Assembly: GCF_000224145.3 (NCBI RefSeq)
Contig: NW_004190340.2
Location: forward strand, 1 to 48,404
Length of the DNA: 48,404 nucleotides
From: Ciona intestinalis
Lineage: Eukaryota > Chordata > Ascidiacea > Phlebobranchia > Cionidae
Direction: 5' to 3'
The notes beneath the pieces were generated by a model. That model saw nothing but the letters and a program-made list of their open reading frames with translations, was not told where the DNA came from and did not search any database. Numbering within the stretch: position 1 is the stretch's first letter; each line of letters opens with the position of its first letter. Shown here in pieces: positions 11,705-23,976 of the stretch. A program made the translations under genes and the position numbers.

Positions 11705-12228
11705 GTCATGCCAATTTTTGATTTCAGGCCTTTGTGTAACTTATTTATTCGACGACGTATCGAACCTCGCTTCTTTCGACCAGAAAAGTCAATGTCGTAC
11801 AAGTTTAACAGTGATCCGTTGTTCACTCTAACAATATGCACCGGGGCACCACATTTTGTGCAATACCAACAACGGGAACGTAAATTTGAAGCAATATCAG
11901 AAGAAGTATCATGTTGTTTAAGTACGTCAATGTCAGCTTCAAATTCTTTGCTTTCTTTTTGAAGCTTACGCAGGCATAAGTCACAATACACGATAAGTAC
12001 ATCGGCTTGGTTTATTATATCTTGGTATTCGGGAAATGCGAGAATTCTTTTCTCGGTCAAAACATCACCGCCCAGTGAATGGGTTGAGTTCTTAACATGC
12101 TGGACCTGGTACCTCATACGTGTTTCATGAAGACAAGGGTACGAATGGCGATAATGGAAGAGAAACGAAGTCTTCTCATGTACTGCTTCGTTTTTGAACG
12201 TTCCAGGAATATCTGATCTTGCGAACAT
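11705..12228 (-). CDS. Candidate first or upstream exon with CxxC pairs, likely joined to GRAMD1
   Basis: Open for about 187 codons on the minus strand and ending in a good donor (AC|GTAAG) at 11705/11704. The first ATG is at 12228; the frame stays open to 12264, where an acceptor is also possible. The exon ends in phase 2, which matches the exon starting at 9676. It encodes YCDLCLRKLQ and, further on, CWYCTKCGAPVH, that is, a CxxC followed by CxxCxxC, then a Lys/Arg-rich tail. This looks like a small zinc-binding module, but I do not recognise the family and know no such module in vertebrate GRAMD1. It could instead belong to a separate gene. Confidence 0.5.
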
Positions 12229-12264
12229 ATGATCACTAATTTTAATCGAAAACACTGGCAACAC

Positions 12265-13399
12265 TACAGTTTACCTTACTAAATACCTATTCCGAGTACA
12301 AATGCAATAAAATGACTTGAAGTTAAAATATTTTATCTTATTTTACTAAACAAAGACGACCTAGGTAATTGTAAAAGTCAGTATAACAAATGCTGCGTGC
12401 TTGTCAGATTTCTAAAGCTTTTTAAAATATTGATATAACCTGCTAGCTTTTCGCAACACGGATCGACGGTTAAAATAATCTTTATACAAACGAAAACACA
12501 ATGGGTAACACCTATTATAAGCATATTTGTTTAACTCTATTTTAGTGGCGTGGGTCGCTGGCCTTAACCCTGAAGAGCTTTAACGTATTACAATGGAGAA
12601 TGAATTAGACATAAAACAGGACCAATAAAAGAACAAACAGTTTATGAGACAATAAACCGGCACGCGGTATCACATGATCGCATGTTCACGTGATTTTAAC
12701 CAACGCTAACACGTGTGACTGTATGGTAAGCCAAGACCCAATATAATAATAACAAAGGTCAAATAGGTAACCATAACGACCGTCACAAATAAGGTATGAG
12801 GATTAGTAATAAATCGCTTATTTATACCAGAGATGTAAAAAATACTTTTTCGATTTATTTACTGTACACGCCTACCATGGCAAACTAAACCTTTAGTAGT
12901 CTGTCGGTCTACTACCTTTTAATTGTGGTCTACCAACATGTTGATGCATGTCAATAATACACAACATAATATACTTTTACAAGCTACAACACGTATGATT
13001 TATAATCATAATACGGAAGTAGCGTACCGGTAACTAAACAATGTCTATTGAAGAATTAATAACAGCACGTGAAAATATGCGACACTACAGTTCATAATCT
13101 GCCACAAAAAATCTTAAAATTTTAAGTTTTAAAAATGATACAACTTTTGCACGATTTTACATATATTGTCCTATATTCCGATCCTGTGCCAGTACTGTAA
13201 TTTAAGAGATAGCCGGCCATGGACACACCGCAACGTTTGATAAGTAAACTCAATTAGGTAAAGAGTGGCTAAGCCTAACAAATAATAGAAAATAAAGCAC
13301 CATGTTTACTGCGTACCATTTCTTTGTTAGCATTAGGCATGTTGCCAGGTAACAAAAGGCTCAAATTAGCACCGGATATATTATATTTATGCCTCCTAC
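12265..13399. other. Stretch without recognisable gene
   Basis: AT-rich intronic or intergenic DNA between two candidate GRAMD1 first exons. I see no coding frame, repeat family or RNA gene here. Confidence 0.5.
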
Positions 13400-13539
13400 C
13401 TTCCCCCACTCAACTTCACTTCTTCGAGCTCAGGCGAACACACTTTCGGTTGTGAAGAGTTACTGCGTAAAGTCCAATTCTGGAAAAAGTCAGCTGCCTT
13501 CTTGACCAATAACAGTCGGTTTGGTGGGGACAGAGACAT
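13400..13539 (-). CDS. Candidate alternative first exon of GRAMD1
   Basis: ATG at 13539 begins a frame of 46 codons plus 2 nt (MSLSPPNRLLLVKKAADF at the start) that ends at a donor GGAAG|GTAGG. Phase 2 fits the exon starting at 9676, giving a Gly-Gly-Ser-Pro-Glu junction. It does not fit in frame onto the exon at 11705-12264, so the two would be mutually exclusive starts. The reading frame is open upstream as well. There is no homology evidence; the call rests on ATG, donor and phase. Confidence 0.4.
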
Positions 13540-16500
13540 TGTTTTGTTGGACAATAAGCGGCATTTTTCAACGCAATAGAAGGGACAATGTGATAAAACA
13601 AACGAAGCATGTCGTTGAAGAGAAAGAAAGAAACAGACGCTCAAGTGGCCGGAGCAACATTAGGTTATTTCCCAGCTACGTCACACATCACCTGATACTC
13701 GTACCATTCGCCAGCTAAGTATGCATTCGTAACATACCCGCGCTGCTCAGCTTAAAGTACGCGCACCAAATATTTATTGATATATTAAGTTTGATTGATG
13801 GTAAGGTATTATATGATAAGTACTTAGGTGCATTGGAAAGTCATACTTGTTTTCTGTTTAACCTGATACTCCTTAAATGTATAGCTATAAAACAATAAGT
13901 AAAATTATTTAATAAGTAAAATATGTATATACATATGTACATCGACATATATAACCAAACGTCGCTATTAGCTATTTTATTTGCGGCCATAATAACACCT
14001 TACTTTTACACTCAGTATGATAATAACTCAACCGCATCATCTAGCGGAAAGATTAATGCGTTGTCGAATACGCGTGAATTCGTATAAAGTAATTTTAATG
14101 AAGGAAACAATATAAATATAATCTATTTGCATATACCACAAACTCTTCGGTAAATATAAAAAGAATCAAAAACACTTGTTTAATGCGATTATTACATGAG
14201 CTTGCTTTTGTGCTTGACTGTGTTAGGTTAAGTCGATTTACGATAATATTGATTTTCTTGAGTTTTCTTCTCGAAAAACCCGCATGAAAAGAAGATGTGC
14301 GTTCATTATTACAGCAAGTTTCTTTGTTGTTGTTTCACTGAAACTAACGCAACACATTACTATTTTCGTGCTTTTAAGGCATTTCGATCGTTTCAAAACA
14401 CAATAAGATTAAGAACGACGCGAAGTAAAACGTATCTTGTGGTTGAGTAATACACCGATCAGGAAGTATTTCACCAAATGTAGACACCACATACATTCCA
14501 AGCGCTTGACAATAAAACAAACTGCATTGTAGACAATCCGCCACATAAACCTTAATTTATTGCCACTCTGTAGTTAGCTATTCTAGATAACTGTAGAACT
14601 ATATCAAAACAAACATCCCTTTTGTTTACTTTAACAACATAATTGAAACAAATACTGTGTATGAATGGGAAATTCATTATTAAGTAAACTGCAGAGTGCA
14701 CACTTTTAACCACATTTACAGTTGGTTATCCTTAAGTGATTGACAGACAAGGCACTGAAGGCAGGTTAACCATCAATGATAGAAGTGTGTTCTCTCTCAA
14801 AAATGATTGATAAGTTCATTACTCTTGAGTAATATTCAACACTAACATAAGTATTATCAATGTAATAGTAAAGTACAAGGTCATTAAAACTTTAAATCAA
14901 ATACTCTTTTGTGTACATTGACCTAATAATAATATAGTAAGACAAAAACATCTCAACATTATACAAAAACAACATGAAGGATAAAATTTAGTTTAACCAT
15001 TAAAAATGATGGTACTCTAAAAATTGTGCTTGGGTAATCTTTACTAAAGCATTTACCTCAATCTAAAAGAAATATATATTGCTTTGGAAAATCTTTAAAA
15101 GAACTTGTACCAAGTCAAATAATGTCATTCTTACCACAGACTTTTCTTAAATCTTTACTCTTGGGTTTCTCACATGATTTTATGGAAGGAATCTTATAAA
15201 AGATCTAATTTTCTCAACCTCAACTAATTTTCCAATTAACTAGCTTTTTAATGGAACTAATTAGAACCCTAATATGTTTAATTAAATAATATTTATTTAA
15301 TTTTGACTTTCTATCACCGGATAGGGTGTAATGGTCACGCTTTTTATCCAAAACACTTTTTCTTATTTTTTTATTAATAGGCATGTTTTAACAACTATTG
15401 TTTTACTGTTACCACCTGTCTTTTCGCTTTTGTCAACTCTCTTGTTCTTTATTATCATGACCAAAGAGATGAGTAAATTTCATTCATCCTAATTAAAACT
15501 CAATAAATATAGTGTAATCAGGAATCAGTACAGTAGCTAGTTGTACAGTTGGCTTCTATAATGTGTATGTATTGTCATGAACCTTCAATGTCTGTCACTG
15601 ACCATCGGCTGAAGTTAATTTGCTGTAACTAACGTAAAGATCTGTCTTCTTTGAGAGCAGTGTTTCTAATATTAAAAAAGTTTTACGCACTGTTACACCA
15701 ATGTATAAGCTTTTTTTACTTTCTGCCACTTACTTTTGGTTAATGAAACTTTTGTGAGACAAGATTTGACATATCAAAACAAAAGGTAATGCAAGAAGCC
15801 GGTTTAAGAATTATATACATTTATTCTTGTATTCTTATATCTGATTGCACAACTTATCACCCTACCACCATATGTTATGTTTCCTTCTGCACTATCTGTA
15901 TACAAACTTTGATACTTCACCGAAAAAAAGGTAACTTTAAAGTTCTTGTATAAATACGCTCAATAAAATAGTTCTATTAAAAGGTACTGTGCAAATACGC
16001 TCAATAAAAATAGTTCCATGGTTATCACTTCTAACTTAGCAATACCAAGTGCAATATTACAGTGCTTATTGCCGCTGTCTCTAAGCACATCACTTAACGG
16101 AAATTGCTCAAATTACAAGCAAGTTACAACCTTCATTCAATAGCCCTTGCATTAAAATAAAGCTTTGATAGGGGATATTAAAGACATGTCTTGGAAATTT
16201 TTACATATCAAAATTAAACTCTACAATCCAAGCTGGTAGGTTAAAGATTTACAAAGTATGCAACAGGTAAATAAAAATTAAATAAGTACCATTTCATATT
16301 TGGTTACAAACAGAATAAAACTAAACAACTCACCGTCTGTTTACTTCCACAGTGATCTCCATGTAACTTAAATTTGAGTAAGATTAATAAGTTGTAGCAG
16401 TAGCACCCATAATAAATGACATGAATCCAGCACTCTAATGATGGCTCAACCTGTGATAAGAATGAGATGTTTATCAAAAGCTACATAGCAATTACGATTC

Positions 16501-17164
16501 AGTCAGCCTATATTTTCCCGCTTGTTGTAGTAATGATTAACAGAGTTATTCAATAACAACAACCGAAAGCTGAATATACTTATTCTTCAGCAAAGCTAAA
16601 AAGTTAATTGGTTTTATGAATTGATACTGGGTACACACCTGTGCCTGTTTTTGCTTACTTCTACTAACTTTAATGCGTTTTATTCGAAGTTCATACTACT
16701 TGTAAGAAGCAGAGGCCGAGTGAAGCGAGATGTTACCAAGCGTGACTTACTAACGCCACCGTCTGTTCATTTTTTAACGAATTTGTATGCCGCGTGATGC
16801 CGGCTCCGACTGTACCATATTACCAGAAGGTATACGTAAGCCTTACAAGAGTATTGCATGGTTTTGAGTTGGGTGTACTTCAACAGCGATTGTTAGGTTG
16901 GAGTATAACAATAACAGTTCCCAAGAATGCAACTGTGTGGGAGATCGTTTTTTTTATTTTTGTTATGTTTGGCTGACAATTTAGAGTCCAATATTGACCA
17001 CTGGGTCACAATTTTAAAACGTAATTTACGTGGCCATTTACTAAAGTTACAGCCCTTTTGTTTAAAAAGACAGTTCTTCGTGATCTTTAGATGATATGAA
17101 TCAAATGAATGTATAAATTATTGATTTTTGCGTTGCAGGGGACATTGATCGTATACTATGTTTG

Positions 17165-17312
17165 AGTGATAACTTGGATAACCCATCACTGACCACTGAC
17201 TGTAAAGTGTATTGCACAAGAACACACATGCCCACAGTGGTAACAACGTCAAGCAATGGGTCTGGTATCTCTGCTTATGATGTAAGAACTTCAACCACTT
17301 GAAACTTGGGCC
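17165..17312 (-). mobile_element. SINE remnant
   Basis: Contains AACCCATCACTGACCACTG, then CACACATGCCCACAGTGGTA and AACAACGTC, matching the order of blocks in the SINE copies at 30.4 and 8.2 kb. The tRNA-like head is decayed. Confidence 0.5.
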
Positions 17313-17781
17313 GACAGTTCTATTTATAATATAACATCTTAGCTTTGTTGCATCAATACACCGCTACATAATTACGTTCAACTAATTGGTTTAAAATGCT
17401 TAGTTTAATTGAAAAACACAAAACTTATTAAAATCGTTTTATTATTATTGTTTAATTTCGTAAACAATACAAAAGTTGGATCAAGTTGCAACGCAGAACA
17501 AAATTTCAGTACTGACAATAGAACTATATATTTGTTTCGGCTTGGTAATAAAGTTATAGTACCTCTATGTATCAAGTAAAGGACGCTATTCCCGGGTACA
17601 ATGTTACTCGTGTTTCAAAAAAGAACAATAGTGTTATAACACAATCACTGACCCATGCAAACAATATTGTTCGCGCATAAATCAAAAATCATTCCCTTCA
17701 GATGTTCTCTGTATCAATTTAGGTCTTCACAAGAACTATGCAACCACAGCTAAAAGGCGTCAGATTGTGTGAGAAATAATA

Positions 17782-17864
17782 CAGTCAACCCGCTTAATCG
17801 GACCACATTGGGACCAAGCCAAACTGGTCCGGTTAAACGTGGGTCGATTAAGCGGGGTTGACTG
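17782..17864. mobile_element. 83-bp palindromic TA-flanked mini-transposon
   Basis: Begins CAGTCAACCCGCTTAATCG and ends CGATTAAGCGGGGTTGACTG, inverted repeats of about 20 bp, with TA on both sides (17780-17781 and 17865-17866). The TA target duplication and end sequence suggest a non-autonomous Tc1/mariner-pogo type element. The middle is also partly self-complementary. Confidence 0.7.
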
Positions 17865-17970
17865 TATTATCAATTTAATTACTACCAGATGAAATAACTT
17901 CAGTCCAGTTAATATAGCTTGCTTGTAAGTAGTATGTATTTTTATCTGGGTAAAAACTGCGGACAGTTAT

Positions 17971-18050
17971 ATGTTGACTGAGACGACACTACCCTTAGAC
18001 GAAGTGTGTGCGTTGAAAGCCACCCTATTCGTGGTTTATCAACCAGACAG
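17971..18050 (+). CDS. Candidate alternative first exon of the following gene
   Basis: ATG at 17971 opens 26 codons plus 2 nt (begins MLTETTLPLDEV) and ends at AGACAG|GTAATG. Phase 2 does not fit the exon at 18194 but fits the exon at 19036 exactly (GAC AG|T ACA). It is supported only by ATG, donor and phase. Confidence 0.3.
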
Positions 18051-18204
18051 GTAATGTGTATTTACACCCTGTAATTCATCGTTGACAGTTGAATAAAAAT
18101 TGCTGCGTCAGATATTTTAATAAAAGATCTTTCGTCTGTATGTGATAAAGTAACGGGAACGATTTATAAAAAAACAGATCTTTTTTAATGTAGATGCAAG
18201 AACC

Positions 18205-21200
18205 ATGAAAGCTGATGAATTAAAGACAGCTAATGGCTACCAAGTCATTAAAACCAAAACAATAAATTTTCCACCAGATATTATTGTTTTAAAACACAGG
18301 TATGAGTTTATTGCTCTAACATATCTATTTGTTATGCGTTTATTTTAATAATAATATAGTACTGTGGGGTAAGACGGGACACCTATAGCACATAATATTT
18401 AAATATCCCTATTAAGTTTTAAACAATGAACAACGGTATATGTTGGTCGTGACGATACGATTTTATAATTCTTTAAATGTTCTTTGTTTACTACCAAATG
18501 GGATAAAAAATACAATGAAATGGTGTCCCATATTCCCCCATCCTACTTGTATGCGTTATTTGGTGCTGCTGTAAAAACGTTTTAGCTCAACCCCGGTTTT
18601 GTATTATACAAAGAGTAGATATAGGTATTCACAACAAGCAGAGTCAGTTACCAGTATCAATTACCCGAATGTCCAACTCGATGTAGAATGAAAGAAATTT
18701 CTCGAAATTTGACACAATTCTCCGCCCATGTATCATTTAGTTTCAGCTCCACAGAAGTTCGCAGCGAAATTTGAAAGCGAAAGAGATTTTAGAAACAATC
18801 ATAACCGCCCATATATTCAGTAATATAAATGTTATCTGTGGTTTGACAAGTGTAGTCTCAAAAACGTTGACGGCTAATGTTCGGTCATTGCACCTGTGAT
18901 GCGTTCATGGTTTATCATTTAAAACGTTTACCGTGCATTTTATGTTGGCAACGCGTGGCAATGTTGATAATTTATAGTAGGAGAAGGGGCGTAATAAATT
19001 AGCGTTAGTAAAATACTTTTATGATACTTTTGCAGTACAAAATCTTCAGATCAAGCAACTCAACCACCGGCGGTATATTCACTTCGCTTGCTTACGTCAA
19101 CGAACACCGAACCACGACCCGTTAAAAAGCTTACAGATGAAAATAGAGTTCTTCCCCCAGTGGAGTTAACTATTAACAAGAAAATTAAATACGCAAACGA
19201 TAAGGTGAGCACACCACACGTTTAGCCTACGATAAAAAGTTAATAAAACTGTAGATATTCAACTAACACAAGTCCACAACTTTATTATATCCTAATAAAC
19301 CCCAAAACGACTTAGAGACACGCTATTAATTACGAAGCGGTAAACCAACTGACGTCATCAGATAGTGAGGTCATAGAAAAGCTACGTCATCAGCTCCGCA
19401 CTCAACCACACGAAGGAACAACCAGCGTGCTGGAGGCGATTGGTGACCCACAAGTAAAGATAGAATGTTATGAGTGAATCCTACATTTTACGTTAATTCA
19501 ATTCCAACAGGTGAGAGAAAAGCGTTTGTATTACGAACCATTAAAAAGCTTCATCGTCAATAATGAAAAAACAAAACATGGAAAACCAGGTCTTCCTGTA
19601 AGTTTACATTATGGTAAGTTCCATCACAGCAGTTTAACTATCAATGGTTAATTGAACCTTGATCAGATTCCAGTCGAGGATGGAAGTCGAGAATCGGAAG
19701 GTATTGTTCTACCATTTACACTTTCCCGACACCAAACGTCCACTATTCGTAACATGGGTAGAAAGCGAGGTGGAACAACACAAGCTTTTTCATTCCTTCC
19801 GAGCGTTGTTGGAAACTCAATAGGTCGGAAATCGGATGCATTTAACTCAGATATGCGTGATTTTTACCAGTCAGAGTTAAACCGTGCCAGAGACAAAGGT
19901 TACGGGATGGGACAAGCTAAGTCAACACTGCCATTGCACAGGAAAACGGCCTTAAACCTTCCTGCCCTGCCACGTGTTAAAAGAATGGAAGGTCCAAAAC
20001 CGACAGAAGACAAAGCGGAAACTCAACAAAGGCGAACAGCAGCGACCGTGCAATTTCCTGCAAGGCGGAGTGATAACCGTCAGATTGAGATAACCAATGG
20101 GTTTCCACGACGTGCAACAACTACAGCTAATGGCAAGTCACACTTAATAGGTCCAATGAACAAGATGGACATGATTGCTGGTTACAGCAGGGCGATGCAG
20201 GGTGGCATGATGACGTACGATGAATATATTCGTAAACTTTCGGTACTTTCTCTCCACAAAGTGACGACAACAAACGGTACAAACCGTCACTTTCAAATCG
20301 TAAGGTAAAATTTGTATTAAATAAAATATATTTATTCGATATTAACACAACTCTGGCAGAGACAGAGACCATCGCATGCAACCACGATTGGCACACGTTG
20401 ACGTCACAGCAACACCATATACGCTCCCACATTCAAAACAAAACTCTCCAAATAAAACAGTTCCAAAGGTTGAACGACCTATTGAAAAAGGTAAACTAAC
20501 TTAATCGGTTTTGTTATACTTTAAATGTTTTCTTTACTACTTTATGAGAAAAGTGTATATACTGATAATGGTTTAAACACGGTAATATATCACCTTACGA
20601 TAACGCGAACTCATGATTACAGAACTTGAGCGAGAACAAGTAGAAAGTAGAGTTTACAGCGAAATGATAAGCAACCAGCACACGAACCCATCTATCAAAG
20701 CACCACGCCTGCACAAAGTTGACATCGGTGAAGGGTTATCTTTTAACGAGGCAACAATAGAACCTGATGTCACTGATGATGTCATAACCACAGATTTAAC
20801 GCGATACAGTCACGTGCATCACCCAAAGCAGACAAAACCAGTTCACTTTCACTGGAACCACGAGGTTACATCCACTGATGACGTAACAAATAAGAAACCC
20901 ACAGCCCAAGCATTACTTCAAAGAAAGCTAGGACATAACGATCGAATCCAACATCAGCAGCAGACGGGCACTAATGTGAAACCGATCTTAAACGTTCCGC
21001 TTTCAAATACCTTTCAAAGTAAACGGCAATATAGATCTGTCATAAAATCTTTTTACTAATTTACAAATTATTTTATAGGAACTCAAGGACGAGTGACGCA
21101 CGAGCAAAGCGTAAGTGATCATCGCAATCAAACGTGGCACACCAAGAGCAGACCTTACTTTAATAACGAAGGTGATTTATTAGATCTCGGTGAAGTCGGC

Positions 21201-22049
21201 CAAGATGGAAATAAAATCAGCACGATAATGCAAATGCCGGACGTGGGTAAACTACCTCAGCTAAGTCTGGAGGCGTATGGTGCAGCATCGGTTGGTCTGG
21301 CTCCCGATGACGTACTCAAGACGATCAATAACCGAGGAAGTTCATCACGTGACAATCGGTATGCTGGCGATGACACGGCAGGAGAAAGTGACGCAGAGTC
21401 AGTGATGCAACAACATATCGAAAATGTTCTAAAAACAATCAAACGAGCAAAGTCACGAAAGAAAACCAAGGTGCCGGAATTAAAGGGACTTACCCCAACT
21501 GTTACCCCACAATATCGTGCCGCCGAGACAATTTTGTTTGAAAATAACAAAAATCAAAGTGAACATGAATGGGTTGAAACCTCACCGCACAATATTAGTC
21601 TTCTGTCGATAAAACAAAGTCTACCTGAAAACACACCCCCTCCCACAACAAACAATAAAGCACGACAAATACAATCGCAACCCGATGAAAGTAAGCGAAT
21701 AACACCCGTGAATATATCCGCTGACTTCAACGAAAACACCGGAAGGGGAAGTCCCTATAAAATGCGAATCCAGCCGCCAGAAAATGTGAAAGTGGTGACA
21801 GACAAGTCCAATTCTCAGCTTAGCGTAAACACGTCATCGAAACGTAACAATATAATCAGCAACCCACAACCGGATGCTGAAAAAGTAACTGCGAATTCCT
21901 CATGTGTAGATTTGGATGGTGGTAGCAAAGATTACAACACTCCACTCACTAGGTTGGAGGTTGTTATCCCATCAACACCATCCGCTCCACCAGGATCCAT
22001 CGCATCCACAGATTATATCACAACAGATGCCGAAGACGAACCTACGTAG
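18205..22049 (+). CDS. Unrecognised, largely disordered protein of about 874 residues, 8 exons
   Basis: Exons 18205-18299 (ATG MKADELKTANGYQ), 19036-19204, 19316-19453, 19511-19597, 19667-20304, 20360-20490, 20623-21018 and 21079-22049 (TAG). All junctions are GT-AG and every phase matches; AATAAA follows at 22051. The protein is rich in Ser, Thr, Lys, Asn, Pro and Gln, with low-complexity character, no membrane segment and no domain I recognise. The most sequence-like part is near residue 365 (MMTYDEYIRKLSVLSLHKV), possibly a short amphipathic helix. The frame is open upstream of the ATG to an acceptor at 18193 (TTTTTTAATGTAG|). No upstream exon of matching phase was found, so the 5' end may be trans-spliced or an exon may be missed. 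I cannot assign a function. Confidence 0.8.
18354..18549. mobile_element. Palindromic MITE copy in first intron
   Basis: Ends ATAGTACTGTGGGGTAAGAC and CATATTCCCCCATCCTACTT are inverted repeats. The body has AACAACGGTATATG and TTGTTTACTACCAAATGGGA, as in the other copies. Confidence 0.75.
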
Positions 22050-22050
22050 T

Positions 22051-22056
22051 AATAAA
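22051..22056 (+). other. Poly(A) signal of the disordered-protein gene
   Basis: AATAAA directly after the TAG stop at 22049. Another AATAAA lies about 95 nt further on. Either could serve. Confidence 0.5.
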
Positions 22057-23976
22057 TCAAATATATAAAACTATGTATAAAGAATAGTGTTAAACTCATT
22101 AACTTATACTCTCTTTGTAAATTGTATAGTGTAACCAATACTATAAAATAAATATTGACAAACCAATAAACAATATACTGTATGTAATAGTTTTGGATAT
22201 TTAAAGATAGAAAGCAACCGATATTCGTCAAGGAAGAAACTGGCCAATTTAGAGCGACAGCGCTGTCTAATTTCCAAAGACAAATAGAGATCTTATAAAT
22301 ATTTAATAACCGTATAATAGCCATCAAAATTTTCGACCGGATTTGCCCTGTTGTCTGTCGCACAGTGATATTTACGCAGCTGAGATTCGGTATATTTGCG
22401 TTTGAATATACGTCCGTCGATTTACGTTTACACTAAGTTTAAAAAGTTAGGTTTATTACCATTGTTCTTTAGTGGCAGTGAGTTAATACAAAACATTTAG
22501 CAATACTTTCAGTTTAACGTAGATATGTCAACATAACAAGGCTAGTCGGTTAGGTAGTTGCGTGTATGGCTGGCATTCCTTAAATACAGCTGTGAAAGCA
22601 ATAACATCACCTCTTTGAAACGTCACCCGCTTACAGTCTTGCAAGCGACGGAGGTTCTAGGCCATGCATTATGCAAACATAGAGCATTCACAGAAACGAC
22701 GGTTGGGTAAAGTGAAGTGTTGTTTAACCAACGATTTCAGCGATTCCTTACAAGAAAGCTTCAGTTTAAATGCTTTCTATCAATCGTGCAAGCTGTCATA
22801 TCAATAATAGATTTACGTCCTACGGTTATTGTATCAATAACATAAGCTACAAAGAATGTAAGGTTGTGCCGACTGTTAAATGCCAAGGAGAATACGGTAA
22901 CGAAAAGCGACGTCACGTTAGCGAGCTATCACGTCGCAATCAGCATACTTTAGTACGAGATTTAAAGTTTAATGCGTTTGAAACATAGCTGCAGTTACAC
23001 TATTGTAGATTGTAGACGTAGAATAATTAATTTTAAAATCAAAATTTATGATTGAAGGATTGCTTGAATTGGCATTAAATTTGTACTAAAAAGAAAGTTT
23101 AAAAAAAGTTAACAAAAGTCCTGGGAAGTAGTCACAAAGCGATTCTCGAATGGTGTAGTTTCAACAAAGCGGAACAAACTATAGTTTAAGTTTCACGAGG
23201 TATGTTACTACTAGGGAATTATGTAACAAGAAACGTAGTTTTCACTCAGCAGCTACATGGTAGGAAGCTAAATTTGACTTTTATTTAATATAGTGCAGAG
23301 TAATAGATAATCGTATTTGATATAAACTTAAAATGTTGAAGTAAACTATGTAAGCACACCACTTGTAAATAGTAAAGGTTGTGCGTGTGTTGAAATGTTA
23401 GCGGTTTTTGGTTCATTTCCTTTTAAGTCGCATATTACAGTCGGTTTTGTTAGCAAGTTTGTATATCAAATATTCCGAACCAGAGTTTTGAACATTCGCT
23501 CAACCCAAAGTTGGTAGAGAACTTAATCGAGAGTCAAAAAACAACAAATTGTTTGGGAGGCTGAGTTAGTCACATTTAAGTGAGGCCTTAAGAGTAAATT
23601 AAGTTCAGGCTTCAGTGGTTTTGGTTTGGTGGTAAGATGCTTACGCACTACACTCACGGGAGAAGTACAAATCAACAAATGTATTTCATAACACTGTGTT
23701 TATCCGAGTATAGTGTAACACAGTAGTTTATAATAACATGTACATGTTTTTGTATAAAATATAATGGCATGTTTACGACTGCGTATATTGTACATGGCTG
23801 TGGTAAATTGTCAGGTTTTAATCGTTTAATACACGTGATAAATCTTACAGAAGTTAGGAAATTACGGTTTTTGCTCACCTAAAGTTATTAAATCATCTTG
23901 TTATACTTACAAGAACCACTAGACGAATATTGAAACGACGAAACCTTTTTAGCGATAAGGTCAAAAAGGCAAAAGG
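22057..23976. other. Intergenic, no supported gene
   Basis: AT-rich spacer between two plus-strand genes. It holds a 72-codon frame at 22770-22988 with no splice or homology support. No repeat family was recognised. Confidence 0.5.

Larger units (their letters stand above)
13540..17970. other. Intergenic region without a supported gene
   Basis: This region separates the GRAMD1 5' end (minus strand) from the next plus-strand gene, so any promoters would be divergent. It is AT-rich. It holds a short direct repeat near 15945-16015 (units containing AAATACGCTCAATAAAA), a SINE remnant at 17165-17312 and a small palindromic MITE at 17782-17864. The 60-codon frame at 16794-16976 has no supporting feature. 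Confidence 0.5.

Noticed and set aside
16794..16976. 60-codon plus-strand frame with a hydrophobic end
   Set aside because: No splice context or homology. A single short frame in 4 kb of AT-rich DNA is expected by chance.
22013..22363. 116-codon minus-strand frame rich in Ile, Tyr and Leu
   Set aside because: AT-rich 3' flank of the plus-strand gene. The composition is that of random AT-rich sequence and it overlaps the real stop and poly(A) signal.
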